64,000 nucleotides of DNA, from contig NZ_JAFMPY010000017.1 in assembly GCF_017353515.1 (NCBI RefSeq), positions 1 through 64,000 on the forward strand. Reading direction: 5' to 3'. Made by a program: the position numbers and the translations under genes. Shown in pieces: positions 1 through 8,622 of this stretch. The stretch's first letter is position 1. Each line of letters starts with the position of its first letter. This DNA comes from Jiella sonneratiae. GTDB taxonomy: Bacteria; Pseudomonadota; Alphaproteobacteria; Rhizobiales; Rhizobiaceae. Below the pieces are notes generated by a model. It had not been told where the DNA came from, ran no database searches, and was given only the letters and a program-made list of their open reading frames with translations.

Positions 1-164
1 ACCCAGCGTTCCGAAAAGGCCAGGATCTCCGCCACCTCTGCCCGCGATCGACCCTTCGCCAGAAGCAGGATCGTCTGGAAATGGTTGCGCTCGACGACGT
101 CGGCGGCGTCGCGAAATCGCCGTTCAAGCTCATCGATCGTCAGCGGCTCGGGACTGAACGCCAT
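1..164 (-). mobile_element. 5' part of an IS630-type transposase (window-truncated)
   Basis: Reading leftward from ATG 162-164, the first 54 residues are visible before the window ends. They contain a helix-turn-helix stretch around 'LLAKGRSRAEVAEILAFSERW', the pattern seen at the N terminus of IS630-family transposases with a winged-helix DNA-binding domain. A consensus Shine-Dalgarno (AGGAGG on the minus strand, 172-177) sits 8 nt before the ATG. The gene may be intact outside the window. A stand-alone HTH protein is the alternative. The terminal inverted repeat of the element was not identified. Confidence 0.6.
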
Positions 165-253
165 CAAAGGCCTCCTTCAAATCGCTCCCATCAAGCCTAT
201 GAAATTCGAGCCCAAGCGGGAATCCTCTGAATCAATCCCCCGAATTCGGTATT

Positions 254-352
254 ATACGGTTTCCGGCAGATCACTTCGTGATGCCGGAAACAAAGACGCT
301 CATTCGCCGCGCGGGCTTGATACGAGCCCCGCTCTGATCGAGCGGATCTCGT
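254..352 (-). repeat. 99-bp structured repeat, copy A
   Basis: This stretch is the reverse complement of 11101-11199 with 3 mismatches in 99 positions and no gaps. Read in the direction of the amidase transcript, it begins one base after the amidase TGA (354-356). It folds into three consecutive hairpins: CCGCTC/GAGCGG, GGGCT/AGCCC and a 14-bp stem (GTTTCCGGCA/TGCCGGAAAC plus TCAC/GTGA with a 2-nt bulge). The last stem is perfect in this copy. It could be a REP/MITE-like mobile repeat or a 3'-UTR element. No protein-coding role is proposed. Confidence 0.85.
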
Positions 353-353
353 A

Positions 354-1844
354 TCATCCGAAATCCCGGAACCCTTCCGCGTCCTTCAACGGCGGGGCGT
401 TCTCCAGTGCGGCGAGGTCCGGCTGCGGCGGTTCGAGTCCGCTCGTACCCGCGATCACCCGCTCCAGTTCGGCGGCGACCGCCAGGACCCCGGCGTCGTC
501 GTGGCGGCGCCCGACGATCTGCAGGCCGAACGGCATGCCGAGCGCGTCGCGGCCGCAGGGAATGGTGATCGCGGGATGGCCCGCCAGCGTCGCGGCATAG
601 GCCATTGCGAGCCAGTGATAGTAGCTGCGGGTCGGCCGCCCGTCGATCTCCGCCGGATAGAGTTCGCGCCAGGGCCGGGGGCTCACGGTGACCGCCGGGC
701 ACAGGATGTAGTCGGTGGTCTCGAAAAAGCTCTGCCACGCTCGGTAATAGGCGCTCTGGCGGGTGAGGGCGTCGGCGATCGCGACGGCGTCGAGGGCGAG
801 CCCCTCCGCGACATTGGCGGTGACGTTGGGGCCGACCCGGTCCGGGGTCTCGACCACCCTGCGATGGTGGCTGCCGAGGAACATCACCGCGCGCAGCACC
901 GAGAAGATGTCGTCGGCGCCGCTGCAGTCCGGCGAGGTCTCGTCGACGGCGCCGAGCGCCGGCGAGATCGCCGCGACCGCCCGGCGAAAGGCGGAGCGCA
1001 CGATGGCTTCCGTCGGCGCGAAGCCGAAATCCTCCGTCACGGCGATCTTCAGCGTCGCCAGGTCGACTCGTCCGGGCGAGGCGAAGCGTTCCGGCGCCCA
1101 GAGGGTCCTGCCGTCGATCACCGCCGTATAGGGATCGCGCCGGTCCGGGCGCGCGAGGATGCCGAGCATCAGTCCCGCGTCGGCGACGGTGCGGGCCATC
1201 GGACCGGAGGTCGGCAGGGGAAGCGCGGCGATGCCGCGGTCGCCTCCCGGCACGACGCCGGGCGAGGGACGAAACCCGACGACGGAGCAGAAGGCCGCGG
1301 GATTGCGCAGGCTGCCGCCGGTGTCGGAGCCGGTGGCGAGCGGTGCCATGCCGCAGGCGAGCGCCACGGCGGAGCCGCCGGACGAGCCGGCGCAGGTCTT
1401 TGCGAGATCGTACGGATTGGCGGTGACGCCGTAGACCACGTTGCGCGTGTTGCCGCCGGCGCTCCATTCGGGAACGTTGGTCTTGCCGAGCGGTATCGCG
1501 CCGGCGCGGCGCATTGCCGCGACGATCGGATCGTCCCGCGTCGCGACGTTTTCGGCAAAGAGCGGCGAGCCGAAGGTCGTCGGCAGTCCGGCGACGTCGA
1601 TCATGTCCTTGACGGCAAAGACGAGGCCGTGCAGCGGCGGAAGCTCGGCGCCGCTCGCCAGCGCCGCCTCCGCCTCGCGCGCATCGTCGAGGACCCGGTC
1701 GAAATCGGCGGCCACCACGGCGTTGACCGCGTGGTCGACGCGCTCCACCCGCTCGATCAGCGCGCGGGCATAGTCGACCGGCGACAGATCCCTGCGGCGG
1801 ATCGCGTCGCGCGCTTCGATGGCGGTGAGGTCGCAAGGGTTCAT
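354..1844 (-). CDS. Amidase-signature family amidase
   Basis: A 496-residue member of the amidase signature family, which hydrolyses amide bonds in the cytoplasm. The Ser-Ser-Lys triad is visible: Lys79 in 'FAVKD', Ser154 in 'GSSGGS' and Ser178 in 'GSDTGGS'. The spacings of 75 and 24 residues match the family. The substrate cannot be read from sequence. It is the last gene of a leftward operon (binding protein, permeases, ATPase, GGT, M20 peptidase), 46 nt after the peptidase gene. This suggests it releases ammonia or an amine from an imported amide or peptide product. A 99-bp repeat starts one base past its stop codon. Confidence 0.9.
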   Translation of the reverse strand: MNPCDLTAIEARDAIRRRDLSPVDYARALIERVERVDHAVNAVVAADFDRVLDDAREAEAALASGAELPPLHGLVFAVKDMIDVAGLPTTFGSPLFAENVATRDDPIVAAMRRAGAIPLGKTNVPEWSAGGNTRNVVYGVTANPYDLAKTCAGSSGGSAVALACGMAPLATGSDTGGSLRNPAAFCSVVGFRPSPGVVPGGDRGIAALPLPTSGPMARTVADAGLMLGILARPDRRDPYTAVIDGRTLWAPERFASPGRVDLATLKIAVTEDFGFAPTEAIVRSAFRRAVAAISPALGAVDETSPDCSGADDIFSVLRAVMFLGSHHRRVVETPDRVGPNVTANVAEGLALDAVAIADALTRQSAYYRAWQSFFETTDYILCPAVTVSPRPWRELYPAEIDGRPTRSYYHWLAMAYAATLAGHPAITIPCGRDALGMPFGLQIVGRRHDDAGVLAVAAELERVIAGTSGLEPPQPDLAALENAPPLKDAEGFRDFG

Positions 1845-1890
1845 CGTCGGCCTTTCGCGTTCAAACCGTCGTTCATCGTCCGCGGCGGGA

Positions 1891-3297
1891 TCACCGGCCG
1901 CCGCGGGGCTTGAGGCCGGGCAGGCCGTCGCCGTCGCCGATGTCGAAGAACAGGCCGATCATCATCTCGAGCCCCTCGCGTGCGACCGGCAGCAGCATGT
2001 GTTCGTTCGGGCCGTGCTGGCAGCAGCCGGCATAGGAATGGGGGAGCCAGACGGTCGGAAGCGAGAGGGTGTCGGCGAAGACGTCGTTGGGGATCGAGCC
2101 GCCGAGATTGGGCAGCATGTGCGGCCGTTTGCCGGTCGCCGTCTCGACCGAGCGGGCAACGAAGGCGACCCAGGGATGGCCGAGATCGAAGCGGGTCGCG
2201 ACGAACTCGTCGTCCCTGGCGCTGTGGACGGCGATCCGTTCGAAGCCGTTCCGGTCGAGATGCCGGCGCAGGGCCGGCAGGATGTCGTCACGGTCGGTGC
2301 CGACGACGTAGCGCAGCTGGCAGCGGGCGGTCGCCCGGCCGGCAATGGCGTTTTGCGGGGCTTCCGGCACGCCCGAGGTCATGGCGAGCACGGCGAAGGA
2401 GTTCCAGCCGAAGACCCGCTCGGCGGGCGTCAGGCCGTCCTCGCCCCAGTCCGCGTCGATCGCCGCCCCCGTCGTTGCGACCGGAAGATCGCCAAGCGCC
2501 GCGCGGACCGCCGGCGTCAGCGAGGTCGGCCGCCATTCGGGTACCTGGATCTGCCCGCGCGCGTCGGTGATCGTCGCCAGCGCATGGGCGAGCACGATGG
2601 CGGGATCGGCGAGGAGCCCGCCGAAATTTCCCGAATGGTGGACTCCCTCGCGGAAATCCGCCACGAGGTCGAAGCTCAGGCCGCCGCGCGAGCCCATGAA
2701 CATGGTGGGCGTATCGGCGGCCAGCCGCGGCCCGTCCGAACCGATCAGCACGTCCGCGGCCAGAAGGTCGCGATGTCCTTCGGCAAACGCCTTCAGGCCC
2801 CGCGAGCCCGTCTCTTCCGACGTCTCCAGAAGGATCTTGACGTTGAAGCCGAGCCTGCCGCGCGCGGCGAGGCAGAATTCCAGGGCCTTCAGATTGACGA
2901 GATGCTGGCCCTTGTTGTCGGCTGTGCCCCGGCCGTAAAGACGCTCGCCCTCGGCGACGAGGTCGAACGGCGAGAGCCCGTCCCGCCACTTGTCCTCCTG
3001 CGGCATGCAGACGTCGCCGTGGCCGTAGATCAGGACGGTGGGAAGATCGTCCGCCTCGATGCGGCTGGCGGTGAGGATCGGGCCGCCGCCCGGTTTGGGG
3101 TTTTCGTGCAGGAGGGTGTCGAAGCCGAGCGCCCGCAGCCGCGGCTCCATGTCCTCGCGAAGATAGGCGGAGAGTTCGGCATCGAACGACGCGTCCTGGC
3201 TGACCGAACGGCGCCGGACGAGCGTTGCGAGATCGGCCGTGAAGCCGCCGCCTGCGACATACTCCTCGGCTTTCGCCAAGGCCGCGATCCGTTTCAC
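1891..3297 (-). CDS. M20-family metallopeptidase
   Basis: A 469-residue M20 (ArgE/DapE/carboxypeptidase G2-type) zinc hydrolase. Metal-ligand motifs are visible: 'YGHGDV' near residue 92, then 'GRGTADNKGQ' and 'ETSEETGS', followed by a bacterial exopeptidase dimerisation domain. The likely role is hydrolysis of small peptides or N-acyl/amide amino acids after uptake. The GTG start at 3295-3297 is chosen because it overlaps the TGA of the preceding GGT gene (GTGA) and has GGGAG about 10 nt upstream. An in-frame ATG at 3334-3336 would add 13 arginine-rich residues. It is translationally coupled in the cassette 1 operon. Confidence 0.87.
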   Translation of the reverse strand: MKRIAALAKAEEYVAGGGFTADLATLVRRRSVSQDASFDAELSAYLREDMEPRLRALGFDTLLHENPKPGGGPILTASRIEADDLPTVLIYGHGDVCMPQEDKWRDGLSPFDLVAEGERLYGRGTADNKGQHLVNLKALEFCLAARGRLGFNVKILLETSEETGSRGLKAFAEGHRDLLAADVLIGSDGPRLAADTPTMFMGSRGGLSFDLVADFREGVHHSGNFGGLLADPAIVLAHALATITDARGQIQVPEWRPTSLTPAVRAALGDLPVATTGAAIDADWGEDGLTPAERVFGWNSFAVLAMTSGVPEAPQNAIAGRATARCQLRYVVGTDRDDILPALRRHLDRNGFERIAVHSARDDEFVATRFDLGHPWVAFVARSVETATGKRPHMLPNLGGSIPNDVFADTLSLPTVWLPHSYAGCCQHGPNEHMLLPVAREGLEMMIGLFFDIGDGDGLPGLKPRGGR

Positions 3298-4883
3298 GAA
3301 ACGTCGTCTCCCGGTTCCGCGACCGCGTCGCCCCATGGTGACATGATCTCGCTCATACCCTCGTTCGCGCCGGACGGATCGCGGCCGACGCCGGCCGGGC
3401 AGGCAAAGGCGTAGGGAAACACCGTGCGCCGGGTTTCAACGACCGTCGTCGTCCTGGAAAGCTCGTTCAGGATCGGCCGCGCGAGCGCGTCGTCGGCGAC
3501 GAGCGCATCGCCGCCGGAACGATCGATGCGCGGCTGATGGAACGCGTCTTCCAGCGTCATGTCGAAGTCGGTGAGGAAGGATGCCAGCTGCATCACGGCG
3601 GGCATGATCTTGCGGCCGCCGGACGCACCGAGCGCCCAGCGTCGGCCGCCCTTGCCGACCACGACGGGGCAGACGTTCATCAGGCAGCGCCTGCCGGGGG
3701 CGAGCGAGTTCGGCCGCCCCGGCTCCGGATCGAACCACATGATGCCGTTGTTCATCAACAGGCCTGTCGACGGCGACACCACGCAGGAGCCGAAGCTCGA
3801 CAGGAGCGTCTGGGTCATCGCGACCATGTTCCCGGCGCGGTCGACGACGGAAAAATGCGTCGTGCAGCCGGACGCCTCCGCCGCCTCGCCGAGGTCGCCC
3901 ATGGTGGACAGCCGATGCCGATAGGCCGTCGCCAGGGCATCGCCATAGGCCCTATAGGTTGCGGCATCGGGCGCCGCACCGGGCTGCCAGCCTCGCTCGA
4001 GCTCCGACAGTGCATGGGCGAGCGTCGGACCGGCGGTGAGGCCGGGAAGGGCATGGACGATGGCGTCGCGATAGCCAATTTCGAGGGCGTCGCTCCATTC
4101 CGGGCGGTAGTCCGAGAGATCATCCATCGAGATCCGGCTGCCCTTGGCGCGAAGATCGGCGACGAGATCGGCGGCCACGGCGCCGCGATAGAAGCTGTCC
4201 GGCCCCTCGGCGGCGATCGCCCGCAAGGTCTTCGCCATCTGCGACTGGTCGAGGCGGAGGTCGGACAAAGCCGTCCAGCCCGAGCCCTTCGGCCAGGTTC
4301 CGTCGTCGAGGAAAAGCCCCGCCGCGTCGGGGTCCGCGGCCAGGTCGCGCGCCACGGAAGCGATGTGGAGGGCGGCGTACCAGTCGACCCGCATCCCGTC
4401 CTCGGCCGCGGCGACGGCAGGCGCCAGGAGGTCGCTCCAGGCGATCCGGCCGAAGCGGTGGTGAAGCGCGCCGGCGCCCGCGACGGTGCCCGGCACGGCG
4501 ATCGCCAGCGGCCCGCGCACGTTGCGGTTCCCCACGACCATCTTCCAGGGGAAGAGGTCGCCGGCCGTCTCGCCCTCGGCGGTCGGGTAATCCTCGACGC
4601 GGAGTTCGCGGGGCGAGCGCATGCCGTAGTTCAAGGCATGGGCCCGGTCTTCCCCGGCCCGCCAGACGACCAGCGCGCCGCCGCCGCCCGGCCCGCTCAT
4701 CCAGGGTTCGAGGACGCCGATCGCAAAAGAGACGGCGACCGCGGCATCGGCGGCGTCGCCGCCCGCCGCGAGAACCTCGGCACCGATCTCGGCGGCGAGC
4801 CGGTTCTGGGCGGCGACGACGCCTCCCTTCGACCGGCAGACGGTCTTTCGAACCGTCTGCGATCGCGACAATGCGCTCTTCAT
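3294..4883 (-). CDS. Gamma-glutamyltransferase/hydrolase family (GGT 1)
   Basis: A 529-residue Ntn-hydrolase of the gamma-glutamyltranspeptidase family. These proteins autocleave before a threonine; here that is probably Thr341 in 'CTTHFSVVD'. The N-terminal 'AGGDAADAAVA' and the 'GPGGGG' loop fit the large subunit, and 'GASGGRKIMPAVMQ' fits the small subunit. No signal peptide is evident, unlike periplasmic E. coli Ggt, so a cytoplasmic role on imported gamma-glutamyl compounds is inferred. The ATG at 4881-4883 overlaps the TGA of the upstream ATPase gene (ATGA) with AGGA before it. A longer frame to 4928 lies inside the ATPase gene and is not favoured. Confidence 0.87.
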   Translation of the reverse strand: MKSALSRSQTVRKTVCRSKGGVVAAQNRLAAEIGAEVLAAGGDAADAAVAVSFAIGVLEPWMSGPGGGGALVVWRAGEDRAHALNYGMRSPRELRVEDYPTAEGETAGDLFPWKMVVGNRNVRGPLAIAVPGTVAGAGALHHRFGRIAWSDLLAPAVAAAEDGMRVDWYAALHIASVARDLAADPDAAGLFLDDGTWPKGSGWTALSDLRLDQSQMAKTLRAIAAEGPDSFYRGAVAADLVADLRAKGSRISMDDLSDYRPEWSDALEIGYRDAIVHALPGLTAGPTLAHALSELERGWQPGAAPDAATYRAYGDALATAYRHRLSTMGDLGEAAEASGCTTHFSVVDRAGNMVAMTQTLLSSFGSCVVSPSTGLLMNNGIMWFDPEPGRPNSLAPGRRCLMNVCPVVVGKGGRRWALGASGGRKIMPAVMQLASFLTDFDMTLEDAFHQPRIDRSGGDALVADDALARPILNELSRTTTVVETRRTVFPYAFACPAGVGRDPSGANEGMSEIMSPWGDAVAEPGDDVS

Positions 4884-6526
4884 GAAAGTTCCTGCTCTGC
4901 GATCGCTCCGAGGTCCGGGACGTCCCAACCCTTGCCTGGCATCGCGTCGAGAAGCGAGCGCGTGTAGGGGTGGCGCGGATGACCGAAGACCTCGACGACG
5001 CTGCCGGTTTCGACGATCTCGCCCTTTTCCATGACCATGACGTTGTCGCAGACTTCCCCGGCGACCCGCAGGTCATGGGTGATGAAGAGAAGCGTCAGGC
5101 CGAGCCGGGTCTTCACGTCGTTCAGCTTGAGGACTTCCTTCTGCACCGAGACGTCGAGTGCCGAAACGGCTTCGTCGGCAATCAGGATCTTCGGTTCGAC
5201 GGCGAGCGCCCGCGCGATGCAGATCCGTTGGCGCTGGCCGCCGGAGAACTGCACGGGGTAGCGCTCGACGGCGTCCTCGTCCATGCGCACGATCCGCATC
5301 AGTTCGCGCGCCCGCTCCATCGCCGCCTTCGGGGAAACGCCGAAATTCACCGGCCCCTCGATCAGTTGGTCGCCCACCGTGCGCCGGGGATTGAGGGAGC
5401 CGTAGGGATCCTGGAAAATGATCTGGATGTCCTTGCGGTACGGGCGGAACGCCCGCCGGTCGAGGCCCGCGACGTCGACGCCGCCGATCTCGACCTTGCC
5501 GGCGCTCGGCTCGATCAGCCGCACCAGCCAGCGCACCAGCGTCGACTTGCCCGAGCCGCTCTCGCCGACGATGCCGAGCGTCTCGTTCTCGCCGACGCTG
5601 AAGCTCGCCGGCGCCAGCGCCCGGATCGGCGTGCCGGGCCGGAACATCGTGCCGGGGGTCTGGAACGACTTTTCGAGCCCCTCGACCCTGAGGGCGACCG
5701 GCGTTGCGGGCGCGGTGTCCCGCGCTTGCGGATGCCGCCGCGGCACGGCCGAGATCAGATGCCGCGTATAGGGATGCTCCGGGCGGTTCAGCACCGCATC
5801 GACCGATCCCTCCTCGACGATCCTGCCCTTCTGCATGACGACGACGCGGTCGGCGATCTCCGCGACGACGTCGAAATCGTGCGTCACGAACAGGATGCCG
5901 GCGTCGTGCTTCTCGCGAAGCTGGCGGAACAGCGCGAGGATCTGGGCCTGGGTGGTGACGTCGAGGGCGGTGGTCGGCTCGTCGGCGATCAGGAGGCGCG
6001 GATCGAGAGCGAGGGCGATGGCGATGACGATCCGCTGCCTCTGGCCGCCGGAGAGCTGATGCGGGTAGCTGCGGTGGATGCGCTGCGGATCGGGCAGCTT
6101 CACCTCCTCCATCAGCGCCAGCGTGCGCTGGCGTCGTTCGGCCCGCGACATCGCTGTATGGGCGGCGAAGACCTCCTCGATCTGCTCGCCCACCGTGTAG
6201 CATGGGTTGAGCGCCGACATCGGCTCCTGAAACACCATGGCGAGCGTCCTGCCGCGCATGGCCGCATGGTCCTTCGCGGAGATCGACAGGAGATCGCGGC
6301 CGTCGACGCGGATCTCGCCGCCGGTCGGACGGAGCGCTTTCGGCAGAAGCCCCATGGTCGCGAAGGCGGTGACAGACTTTCCCGAGCCGCTCTCGCCGAC
6401 GATGCAGACGATCTCGCGCGGCCTCACGTCGATGGAAAGGCCGGTCACCGCATGCGGGCGATCGCCGCCTTCGGGCAGGGCCACGGAGAGGTCGCGGATG
6501 GAAAGAATGGGTGAGGGATCGAGCAT
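4880..6526 (-). CDS. Dipeptide/oligopeptide ABC transporter, fused double ATPase (DppD-DppF type)
   Basis: A 548-residue protein with two complete ABC domains. The first has Walker A 'GESGSGKS' near residue 45, signature 'LSGGQRQR' and Walker B 'LLIADEP'. The second has 'GESGSGKST' near 320, 'FSGGQRQR' and 'ILIADEA'. This layout is that of GsiA-like fused DppD/DppF subunits. Each half carries the peptide-family C-terminal element ('HPYTR'). It energises uptake with the two adjacent permeases. The ATG at 6524-6526 shares one base with the permease stop (TGATG). The second half ends in ATGA overlap with GGT 1. Confidence 0.93.
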   Translation of the reverse strand: MLDPSPILSIRDLSVALPEGGDRPHAVTGLSIDVRPREIVCIVGESGSGKSVTAFATMGLLPKALRPTGGEIRVDGRDLLSISAKDHAAMRGRTLAMVFQEPMSALNPCYTVGEQIEEVFAAHTAMSRAERRQRTLALMEEVKLPDPQRIHRSYPHQLSGGQRQRIVIAIALALDPRLLIADEPTTALDVTTQAQILALFRQLREKHDAGILFVTHDFDVVAEIADRVVVMQKGRIVEEGSVDAVLNRPEHPYTRHLISAVPRRHPQARDTAPATPVALRVEGLEKSFQTPGTMFRPGTPIRALAPASFSVGENETLGIVGESGSGKSTLVRWLVRLIEPSAGKVEIGGVDVAGLDRRAFRPYRKDIQIIFQDPYGSLNPRRTVGDQLIEGPVNFGVSPKAAMERARELMRIVRMDEDAVERYPVQFSGGQRQRICIARALAVEPKILIADEAVSALDVSVQKEVLKLNDVKTRLGLTLLFITHDLRVAGEVCDNVMVMEKGEIVETGSVVEVFGHPRHPYTRSLLDAMPGKGWDVPDLGAIAEQELS

Positions 6527-7425
6527 CAGTCGCGACCTTCGGGCGTCGTGACGTCGCGGACGCCGTCGCCGACCATGTTGATCGCCAGCACCAGGAGGAA
6601 CAGCGCGACGCCGGGGATGGTGATCAGCCAGCTCTGGAACAGCAGCATGGCCTTTCCCTCGGAGATCATCAGGCCCCAGGAGGGGGTCGGCGGCTGGACG
6701 CCGAGGCCGAGGAACGACAGCGCCGCCTCCAGAATGATCGCATGCGCCATTTCCAGCGTCGCGACGACGATCAGCTGGTTGGCGACGTTCGGCATGATGT
6801 CCTTGTAGAGGATGCGCGGCAGGCTGGCGCCGAGCACCTCGGCCGCCGCGACGTATTCGATGGTCCGGACCTGGCGGGTCGCGCTTCGCAGCACCACGGC
6901 GAACCTGTCCCACAGAAGCAGCCCGAGCACCGACACGACGACGGTCAGCGACCCCCCGAGCAGCGCCACCACCGCCAGCGCGACCAGCACCACAGGCAAG
7001 GCGAGACGGACGTTGATGAGAAAGGTGATGACCGTGTCGACGCGCCCGCCGAAATAGCCGGCGAGGACGCCGAGCGTCGTTCCGATCAGCGCCGAGATGG
7101 TGGCGGCGACGAGGCCGATGAACAGGGAGACGCGCGCGCCGTAGAGCAGTCGCGAGAGATAGTCGCGGCCGAGCGCGTCGGTGCCCAGCGGATGGGCAAA
7201 GCTGCCGCCGAGGAAGACGGGCGGCTTCATCCGCTCCGACAGGGTCTGGAGATACGGGTCGTAGGGCGCGAGGAGGGGCGCGAAGATGGCCAGCGCGACG
7301 ATGACTGCGAGGACGGCGCCGCCGAAGACGAGGCCGCGATGGCGTCGTGCCCGCTTCCACGCACGCTGGCGAGGGGTCAGGCGAAGCGGTGCGGAGCCGG
7401 GTGCGGTCACGGACATCTCGACCAT
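6526..7425 (-). CDS. Dipeptide/oligopeptide ABC permease, DppC type
   Basis: A 299-residue integral membrane permease with an N-terminal OppC/DppC-type segment, about six transmembrane helices and the EAA coupling loop ('EVLGASLPRILYKDIMPN'). The conserved DppC mark 'GTDALGRDYLSRLLYGARVSL' is present in the first third. It forms the channel with the adjacent DppB-type protein. The ATG at 7423-7425 overlaps the upstream stop (TGATG). A GTG one codon earlier (7426-7428) is equally possible. Family assignment is firm; the substrate is unknown. Confidence 0.92.
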   Translation of the reverse strand: MVEMSVTAPGSAPLRLTPRQRAWKRARRHRGLVFGGAVLAVIVALAIFAPLLAPYDPYLQTLSERMKPPVFLGGSFAHPLGTDALGRDYLSRLLYGARVSLFIGLVAATISALIGTTLGVLAGYFGGRVDTVITFLINVRLALPVVLVALAVVALLGGSLTVVVSVLGLLLWDRFAVVLRSATRQVRTIEYVAAAEVLGASLPRILYKDIMPNVANQLIVVATLEMAHAIILEAALSFLGLGVQPPTPSWGLMISEGKAMLLFQSWLITIPGVALFLLVLAINMVGDGVRDVTTPEGRD

Positions 7426-8342
7426 CACGCGACCCGCAGGCGGGGATCGAGCCAGGCGTTCAGGATGTCCGCCAGGACGGTGAAGGCGATGTAGAACATG
7501 GAAAAGATCAGAACCAGGGCCTGCATGGTCGGCAGGTCGTTGCGGGAGATCGACTCCCAGGCGAGGTAGCCCGCGCCGTGCAGCGCGAAGACGGATTCCA
7601 CCACCACGGATCCGCCGAGCATGAAGCCCATCTGCACCGCCGCGAGGCTGACGACGGGGATGATGGCGTTGCGCAGCGCATGCTTGAAGATCACCTTGCG
7701 GGCCGGCAGTCCCTTGGCCCGGGCGGTCCGCACGTAGTCCGCCGAAAGCACGTCGAGCATGCCGGTGCGGGTCAGCCGCATGATCGCCGGCGTCGCATAG
7801 TAGCCGAGCACGATCGTCGGCAGCACGAAGCCCGTCCAGCTCTTGGCCCCGGAAGCCGGCAGAAGCCGCAGATCGATCGCGAAGACGACGATGAGGATCA
7901 GCCCGAACCAGAAGCTCGGGATCGCCTGACCCACCACGCTGACGAAGAGCGCGGCGCGATCGACGAGCGAGTTCGGCCTGAGTGCCGCCGCGACCCCGAG
8001 GGGGATCGAGAGGACGAGGGCGAAGGTGATGGAGAGAAGCCCGAGAAGCATGGTGATCTGCAGACGATCGGCAATTATCTGCGTCACCGGCATCCGGAAG
8101 TAATAGCTTTCGCCGAAATCCCCGCGCAGGGCGCTGAACAGCCAGTCGCCATACTGGACGATCAGCGGCCGATCGAAACCGTAGGTCTCCCGGATCGCCT
8201 GGATGGCGGCGTCGTTGGCGTTCTCGCCGGCCATCGCCACGGCGGGATCACCCGACAGGTGAAGGAGACTGAAGCTGATGATCGAGACGGTCAGGGCAAC
8301 CAATGCGGCCATGACGATCTTGCCGACGACGAATCTGAGCAT
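7425..8342 (-). CDS. Dipeptide/oligopeptide ABC permease, DppB type
   Basis: A 305-residue DppB/OppB-type permease starting 'MLRFVVGKIVM'. It has an N-terminal membrane helix, the family motif around 'GDPAVAMAGENA', and the EAA loop 'YVRTARAKGLPARKVIFKHALRNA'. It pairs with the downstream DppC-type permease. The ATG at 8340-8342 is preferred over a frame-open extension to 8441, because the extra residues are arginine/glycine-rich and unlike the family. A 280-bp GC-rich spacer separates it from the binding-protein gene upstream. Confidence 0.92.
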   Translation of the reverse strand: MLRFVVGKIVMAALVALTVSIISFSLLHLSGDPAVAMAGENANDAAIQAIRETYGFDRPLIVQYGDWLFSALRGDFGESYYFRMPVTQIIADRLQITMLLGLLSITFALVLSIPLGVAAALRPNSLVDRAALFVSVVGQAIPSFWFGLILIVVFAIDLRLLPASGAKSWTGFVLPTIVLGYYATPAIMRLTRTGMLDVLSADYVRTARAKGLPARKVIFKHALRNAIIPVVSLAAVQMGFMLGGSVVVESVFALHGAGYLAWESISRNDLPTMQALVLIFSMFYIAFTVLADILNAWLDPRLRVA

Positions 8343-8622
8343 GATGCTTCGCCCGAATGGCGGGGCCGATCGGCACGACCGGCCCGCCGTCTCTGAAAGG
8401 ATGTCCGTTCGCCCGGGGCCGCCTCGCGCCGAAACCGGCATCGGCCCCTGGCAAGGATCGGCCCCGCGCCCTGGCCGCCCGCCGGTGCGGCCGGCCCTCG
8501 TCCGGCGTGACCGGCCGAAGACCTTCGGGGGGGGCGCGCTGCGGGCCGATCGGCCGTCCGCCGCAGCCGCGCTCGCGCAGGCCGCGCCCGTGGCGCGGCG
8601 CCGCCCGATGCGGCGAAGTCGC
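8343..8622 (-). other. GC-rich intercistronic spacer with hairpin potential
   Basis: This is a 280-bp gap inside the cassette 1 operon between the binding-protein stop and the permease start. It contains no credible gene. It is rich in inverted repeats, for example the perfect 12-bp palindrome GGCCGATCGGCC at 8544-8555. Stem-loops directly after a binding-protein gene are a known way to keep that part of the mRNA more abundant than the permease part. That role is inferred here. Confidence 0.4.

Noticed and set aside
271-353. Coding extension of a frame through the 99-bp repeat
   Set aside because: An open frame runs through both repeat copies, but in each case it belongs to a shadow frame of the real gene, which stops just before the repeat.
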